A stretch of 59,142 nt of DNA from an uncultured Bacilli bacterium. GTDB taxonomy: Bacteria; Bacillota_I; Bacilli_A; RF39; UBA660. Each line of letters opens with the position of its first letter. Position 1 is the stretch's first letter. The stretch is from NCBI GenBank assembly GCA_934153945.1, contig CAKPFM010000007.1, positions 1 to 59,142 of the forward strand, in the 5' to 3' direction. Below, piece by piece: positions 55,127-59,142 of this stretch. The notes beneath the pieces were generated by a model. It did not search any database, was not told where the DNA came from, and saw only the letters and a list, made by a program, of their open reading frames with translations. A program made the position numbers and the translations under genes.

Positions 55127-55164
55127 AAAGATGATTACATTTCAATTTCGTAATCATCTTTTCC
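55127..55164. terminator. Terminator of the repeated AAAGATGATT family (relaxase end)
   Basis: AAAGATGATTAC/GTAATCATCTTT stem spanning the relaxase stop codon and facing the end of the cargo operon. It is the parent form of the remnants at 52303 and probably 41264. Confidence 0.75.
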
Positions 55165-56517
55165 TTTATCTTTATCATTTTCTTTATTCCAAATATAATC
55201 ATCTTGAATTGATTCAATAGTTTTATTACTAAATATTTTATGGGTATATAAATCTTTTGAAAATCTCCAATAATCTTCACGTTCTTTTTCTTTCCCAAAC
55301 ATTTTATCTTTAATGAATTTAACTAATCTATCAAATAGATTTTCAAAAAAATTAATAGTGCTTTGTAGTTTAGAATTTTTCTCTTTCAGATCATCAATTT
55401 CATCTTCTTGTTTATCTATCTTTTTTTCAAGTGATTTAACTTTAATATTTAATGCTTCATTGTTTTCAGTTAGTATTTTAACTTTTTCTCTGTTTTCTTT
55501 TAATTCAGTTTCAACATCATTTAAGGTAATAGATAACTTTTGCATTTTCTTATATTCTTTATTAGTTGAATCTACTTGCTGAATAAATTTATCAATTTTA
55601 TCTTTATCATCTTTGTTTAAAACATATTTATCTTTGTTAGTAAAAGTAGTTTTTAAATTACTAACTATATCTTTAACTTCATTAGAATTATTATCTAGTT
55701 CTTGTGATTTTTTATTAGCAATTTCTAATCGTTCTTTATTTTTAGATAATTCTTCTTGTATTTCAATATAGTTTCCCATATCTTTAACATTTATATCTTT
55801 ATTTCTTCCTTTTTGTTTATCTTTTAATATTGCATTTAAACCATATTCTTTATTAAAACTAGCAATACATAAAGTTCTCATTTTATCTTGTAGTTCAATT
55901 AACTTTGTTTTCGTAAATACATCAGATTTACCAACTTGTTTGGACATACCATTTTTACTTTTATATTTAATAGGAACTCCAACAATATGCATATGTGGAC
56001 TAGTTTCATCATAATGAATAATTGCACTTGCTACTTTAAAATTAGGAATTAAAGTTTCTAAATCTTTAACTTGTTCTTTATATACTTTAGACATTTTATG
56101 TTTGAAATTATCATCTTTTGCATCCCAATATTTCTTGTCGCCAAGTTCAATAATAATCTCACAAGCCAAATCATTTTTAGAATTATCGCTAATTTTTTTG
56201 AAGTAGTCATCTATTTTTCTATCATCTCTTGTTTGTTTAGAATTATATTCTAATCTTGCTTCTTCAAACTCATCTTTATATAACTTTTGAACGTCGCTAT
56301 ATAGAGAAGTTGTTCCTCTAACAATTTCAATTAAATGACCTTTATCATCATACTTACGATAATTATGCTTATCTACTCTTGATAATTGTCTAGCATTTTG
56401 AATTGCATTATTTGATAGAGAAGTAGTTCCACTAGCATTAGATTTTGCTCTTGCACGTGATACATTTTTTCTATTCTTATCACTACCCAAATGTAGTGAA
56501 TAAGCAAGTTCTGACAT
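55135..56517 (-). CDS. mobV: MobV-family relaxase (Mob/Pre, TnpZ-like)
   Basis: A 460-residue relaxase that nicks oriT for conjugative mobilisation. The catalytic domain occupies the first 210 residues and has the MobV signature HYDETSPHMHIVGVPI (about 165-180) and an N-terminal ARAKSNASGTTSLSNNAIQNAR patch. The remainder is a long coiled coil (about 230-400) with a basic end. The start ATG 56517 has an AAAGGATG ribosome site upstream. It relies on a helper conjugation system. The gene is intact and is the donor of the 3' remnants at 52303 and 47444. Confidence 0.92.
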   Translation of the reverse strand: MSELAYSLHLGSDKNRKNVSRARAKSNASGTTSLSNNAIQNARQLSRVDKHNYRKYDDKGHLIEIVRGTTSLYSDVQKLYKDEFEEARLEYNSKQTRDDRKIDDYFKKISDNSKNDLACEIIIELGDKKYWDAKDDNFKHKMSKVYKEQVKDLETLIPNFKVASAIIHYDETSPHMHIVGVPIKYKSKNGMSKQVGKSDVFTKTKLIELQDKMRTLCIASFNKEYGLNAILKDKQKGRNKDINVKDMGNYIEIQEELSKNKERLEIANKKSQELDNNSNEVKDIVSNLKTTFTNKDKYVLNKDDKDKIDKFIQQVDSTNKEYKKMQKLSITLNDVETELKENREKVKILTENNEALNIKVKSLEKKIDKQEDEIDDLKEKNSKLQSTINFFENLFDRLVKFIKDKMFGKEKEREDYWRFSKDLYTHKIFSNKTIESIQDDYIWNKENDKDKGKDDYEIEM

Positions 56518-56524
56518 ATATAAA

Positions 56525-56746
56525 TCACATCCTTTTTTTTCACTTATTTTGTTTATGACAAAATATTTAACCCCCTAGGTATTTTGACACAAGTATCAAA
56601 ATAACCTCGTGGGCTAGGGATTCCCTAGAACCCTTTTGAAACTTATTTCGTAATGTTTTAAAACTTCGTAATAAAACAAAACTACATAAGTTTATAAAAT
56701 GCTTTTCCCACTTTCACGAGTAAACTCGCAAAACGTGCCACGCATT
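56525..56746. other. oriT: Candidate origin of transfer (oriT)
   Basis: The 229-base gap between relaxase and recombinase genes is the least AT-rich non-coding part of this region. It carries nested dyads: ATTTTGA/TCAAAAT at 56580-56602, CTAGGGAATCCCTAG-type symmetry at 56614-56630, and CGAGT/ACTCG at 56718-56730. MobV oriTs lie directly upstream of mob and are hairpin-rich. No exact match to a known nick sequence was seen. Confidence 0.5.
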
Positions 56747-58672
56747 TTATTCTTCTATAGAGAGCAATTCCTTTTTAACAGGTTTAACACCAATTTCAAT
56801 AGGGATTGGCTCTCTCATATAGATAACACTATCGTTTGTTTCATCTGGTATATAATCAAATGCACTATCTATATCTTGCATCCCAAATTCATCATTTTCA
56901 CGAATATAGATTATTCCATATCTATATTCTTTCATTTTTATATCAGGATCTATTTTACAATAATCTTCCATTGGGAATATTCTTACAATAGCACGATTAT
57001 CTTGTAAAAAGTTGAAATAGAAAACTCTATCTTCAACATAATAAATTGCTTCTTCAAAACCTACATCATAGTATTGTCTTAATCTCATAATATGCTTTCC
57101 AACTTCTTCTTCAGGTAAATAATTACTAAATCTCAACTCTCCAACCAAATTACCAAATAAAGTAGGAGTTTTAATATCAATATAACCAGCTTGAACAAGT
57201 TCATTACAAGGACGACATATACTTTCTCTAAATCTAACTTCATCAACTATCATAACTTTATTTTTTTCTAACAAAGTTATATAATCGACATACTTCATAA
57301 TTAAATTTGATTTTTCTTCTCTAGTATAATCTTTCCAAGTTTTAGTTCTTTCTTTATATTCATCTTTTAATTTAACTTTATTGATAAAGTCGATATCTCT
57401 TTTTAATAAAATGTCTTGTGGTGTAAATTTTAATTCTTCAGTAATATTAGTAGTATTAAGTTCACTTTGTATTTTAGAAATTGCCTCATCGACAATTTTC
57501 TTTTCAGCTTTATATTCTTCTAAATCAAATGCACCAGAAATATATGCTTTTCTAATTCTATCTAGTTTAGCATTTTGTTTATCAAGTTCTTTTTCTAATA
57601 GTTCTTTTGGTTCATCAAATTTTTGTTTAATCATAGGTAAGAAGAATTGATTAACAATACTATCATATTCTACTATTTCATTGATAAAGTTTTCAAAGTA
57701 TTCTTCAATAATATTTTCTTTTAAATTAATTTTACAATCATTACAATAATAGTAATAATATACATTTCCATTTTTCTTTTTAGTTGCTTTACCACCCATT
57801 AAATTATTACATCTAGGGCAACGAATTTTTTGCAAGAATAAATAAGTTAAAGTTCTTTGATAAGCACGAGAGTTCTTTTTCTTTTGTGCTTGGCAATCTT
57901 CCCACATTTCTTTATTAACTATTGGCTCAACAACATTTTCATAATAAGTAGGATGTTTTGTTCTTTTTCCATGAACGAAATCTCCTTTATAAACTTCATT
58001 TTCTAATATTGCAGTAATAGTTGAATCTCGCCAATTAGTTTTACCTAATACTTGTTCTTCGTTTAATATATTACTTATTGTTTGATAAGAGTTTCCATTA
58101 TAATATAATTCGAATATTCTAACTACAACATCTTTAGTAGAGTAATCTATTACAAGTTTTTTGTTTTCGTGTTTATAACCTAAAGGTGCTTGACTTGGTA
58201 AATGCCCTTGCTTAATTGCACCTGCTAAACCAACTTTTGTTCTTTCACTAGTTCTTTCAATTTCATTTTGAGATACTGACATAAGTAATCGAGATATCAT
58301 TTTACCATTTGCATTAGTGGTATTAACTTCATCATTAGCACAATCTATATAAGCATCATTTTCATCAAGAAAAGTCATTAACTTTTCCCAATCAAATATA
58401 CTTCTTGTTATTCTATCTAATTTAAGGGCTATTATCGTGTTAATTCTTTTAGATTTGATATCTTCCTTTAATCTTTCAAATTCAGGTCTATAATTGCCTG
58501 TTTTAGCACTTATTCCAGCATCTTCATAATAATCAACTATCTCATAACCTTTAAACTTACAAAATGTTTCTAATCGTTCTTTTTGTTCTGGTAAACTAAA
58601 ACCCTCACGTGCTTGATCTTCAGTTGAAACTCTTAAATATAGACCACATAAATTTTTAACTTTGTTTTCCAC
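56747..58672 (-). CDS. Large serine recombinase (TnpX-like)
   Basis: A serine integrase of about 641 residues that excises and inserts the element through a circular form. The resolvase domain has the nucleophile in CGLYLRVSTEDQAREGFSL (Ser near 16) and the Arg motif LKLDRITRS near 90. A recombinase domain (PLGYKHENKKL, TAILENEVYKGDFVHGKR) follows, then a zinc ribbon (CPRCNNLMGG...CNDC, about 300-335) and a coiled coil. GTG 58672 is ten bases from AAAGGA; GTG 58681 is too close to it. With MobV this is Tn4451-like. The recombination sites were not located. Confidence 0.92.
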   Translation of the reverse strand: MENKVKNLCGLYLRVSTEDQAREGFSLPEQKERLETFCKFKGYEIVDYYEDAGISAKTGNYRPEFERLKEDIKSKRINTIIALKLDRITRSIFDWEKLMTFLDENDAYIDCANDEVNTTNANGKMISRLLMSVSQNEIERTSERTKVGLAGAIKQGHLPSQAPLGYKHENKKLVIDYSTKDVVVRIFELYYNGNSYQTISNILNEEQVLGKTNWRDSTITAILENEVYKGDFVHGKRTKHPTYYENVVEPIVNKEMWEDCQAQKKKNSRAYQRTLTYLFLQKIRCPRCNNLMGGKATKKKNGNVYYYYYCNDCKINLKENIIEEYFENFINEIVEYDSIVNQFFLPMIKQKFDEPKELLEKELDKQNAKLDRIRKAYISGAFDLEEYKAEKKIVDEAISKIQSELNTTNITEELKFTPQDILLKRDIDFINKVKLKDEYKERTKTWKDYTREEKSNLIMKYVDYITLLEKNKVMIVDEVRFRESICRPCNELVQAGYIDIKTPTLFGNLVGELRFSNYLPEEEVGKHIMRLRQYYDVGFEEAIYYVEDRVFYFNFLQDNRAIVRIFPMEDYCKIDPDIKMKEYRYGIIYIRENDEFGMQDIDSAFDYIPDETNDSVIYMREPIPIEIGVKPVKKELLSIEE

Positions 58673-58697
58673 ACACAACACATCCTTTCTTCAAAAA

Positions 58698-58745
58698 AAG
58701 AAGAGATAAAAGCAATAGATATTCAAACTACTACCTTTATCTCTT
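58698..58745 (-). terminator. Hairpin between small gene and recombinase gene
   Basis: AGAGATAAA/TTTATCTCT stem with a T-rich run on the minus strand, just ahead of the recombinase ribosome site. It could limit recombinase transcription from the upstream promoter. Between it and the small gene (58750-58884) only a startless open stretch (ATEKDIPKCINGGYALGEEK) is seen. Confidence 0.5.
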
Positions 58746-58884
58746 TAACTTCCTATTATAAAAATATATTTTTTTATTTTTCTTCCCCTAATGCATAACC
58801 CCCATTAATACATTTAGGTATATCTTTTTCAGTTGCTATATATAATAGTATTTTTGTCTTAAAAAGTCAATAGTTAGCGAAATA

Positions 58885-59142
58885 TCAGGTATTTAGTAGA
58901 TTTTTAATATAATTTTCAAGTTCCACAAGTTGAATCTTTTTATTTAGACTACCAACATAAATATCAGTAGAATAATTAAATGCTAGAAAAGTAGTATCTT
59001 TAACAATAATCCTATGTGGCTCTATGTAAGATAAATTAGTCTTATCAATTTTTCTAATACTACCATTTATAATAGTAGGTTTGATATGACAAAACTCACA
59101 TATAAATTCTAATCGTTGTTTAAGATTACTTTCTATTTCTAA
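58885..59142 (-). CDS. Small element protein, right-edge paralogue (N-terminus beyond window)
   Basis: 85 codons are visible before TGA: LKQRLEFICEFCHIKPTIIN, YIEPHRIIVK, FLAFNYSTDIYVGSLNKKI and a C-terminal ENYIKNLLNT helix. It is the most complete of three paralogues in the window. A Cys-x-x-Cys pair (CEFC) could bind metal but is not conserved in scar C. It is read into the recombinase gene. Function unknown. Confidence 0.75.
   Translation of the reverse strand, partial: LEIESNLKQRLEFICEFCHIKPTIINGSIRKIDKTNLSYIEPHRIIVKDTTFLAFNYSTDIYVGSLNKKIQLVELENYIKNLLNT

Noticed and set aside
58750..58884. Small ORF ending ATEKDIPKCINGGYALGEEK ahead of the recombinase
   Set aside because: The open stretch lacks an ATG, GTG or TTG start with a ribosome site, so it is recorded only as a possible fragment.
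1..59142. Alternative genetic code (TGA as Trp), considered because of the Mollicutes-like composition
   Set aside because: Conserved proteins such as SerRS, RF1 and MiaB use TGG at tryptophans and contain no in-frame TGA. Several genes end naturally at TGA.
1..59142. CRISPR arrays, rRNA and tRNA genes
   Set aside because: No regularly spaced repeats and no cloverleaf-like or GC-richer blocks other than the T-box, oriT region, collagen triplets and pilin 3 end were seen by reading. A tRNA scan would be the definitive test.

Overview
The window comes from a very AT-rich, spore-forming, low-GC Gram-positive bacterium, most likely an uncultured Bacilli/Erysipelotrichia-type or Mollicutes-relative gut lineage. 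The reasons are a sporulation sigma factor of the SigG type, comEA/comEC, a T-box in front of serS, Gram-positive type IV pilin-like proteins, AGA/TTA/ATA-dominated codon use, and TGA read as stop (the standard code fits every conserved protein checked). No rRNA, tRNA or CRISPR array was recognised.

Left part (1-33 kb) is mostly chromosomal housekeeping. It contains comEA-comEC, a T-box/small-ORF/serS operon, a family 2 glycosyltransferase, a miaB-prfA-DUF3419-prmC run, a TetR/MMPL/heptad-repeat secreted protein locus, enolase, two FAD-dependent oxidoreductases, a UPF0316 protein and sigG. Inserted into it are (i) an accessory patch behind comEC with dinD, a DUF488-like gene, two extra partial copies of the comEC 3' end and two YhcG/DUF1016 nuclease genes, one broken; and (ii) three prepilin-like surface proteins (15.2, 23.2 and 29.3 kb). 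The 3' ends of these pilins look like diversity-generating-retroelement variable repeats, and the third has a ten-G tract in its leader.

Middle part (33-45 kb) holds an ABC exporter, two minus-strand surface proteins (a frameshifted pectate-lyase-like adhesin and a collagen-like protein), small transferases, transporters, and several genes broken by frameshifts or stops (XRE regulator, class-I amidotransferase, a 33.7 kb unknown).

Right part (45-59 kb) is a mobile-element accretion zone. The intact unit on the right is read on the minus strand: a small ~90-aa protein, a large serine recombinase and a MobV relaxase with a candidate oriT between the last two (TnpX/TnpZ, Tn4451-like logic). It converges on a plus-strand cargo pair (DUF6161-like membrane protein plus an unknown). 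To the left lie decayed versions of the same arrangement. At 52.3-52.8 kb the 3' tail of a relaxase gene is joined directly to a paralogue of the small protein and its promoter/leader. At 47.45-47.86 kb there is a weaker version. At 49.9-50.3 kb a second copy of the promoter/leader sits in front of a different small ORF. Each remnant adjoins plus-strand cargo (YhcG plus a deoxyribosyltransferase-like protein, then HAD plus MFS), so successive elements appear to have been stacked and then deleted internally.

The two signals most worth following are these. First, all four YhcG/DUF1016 genes carry a DNA palindrome at the same codon position although the four palindromes have unrelated arm sequences. 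Second, the prepilin-like proteins have C-type-lectin-like C-termini made of NNY codons, in two of them with clearly foreign base composition.
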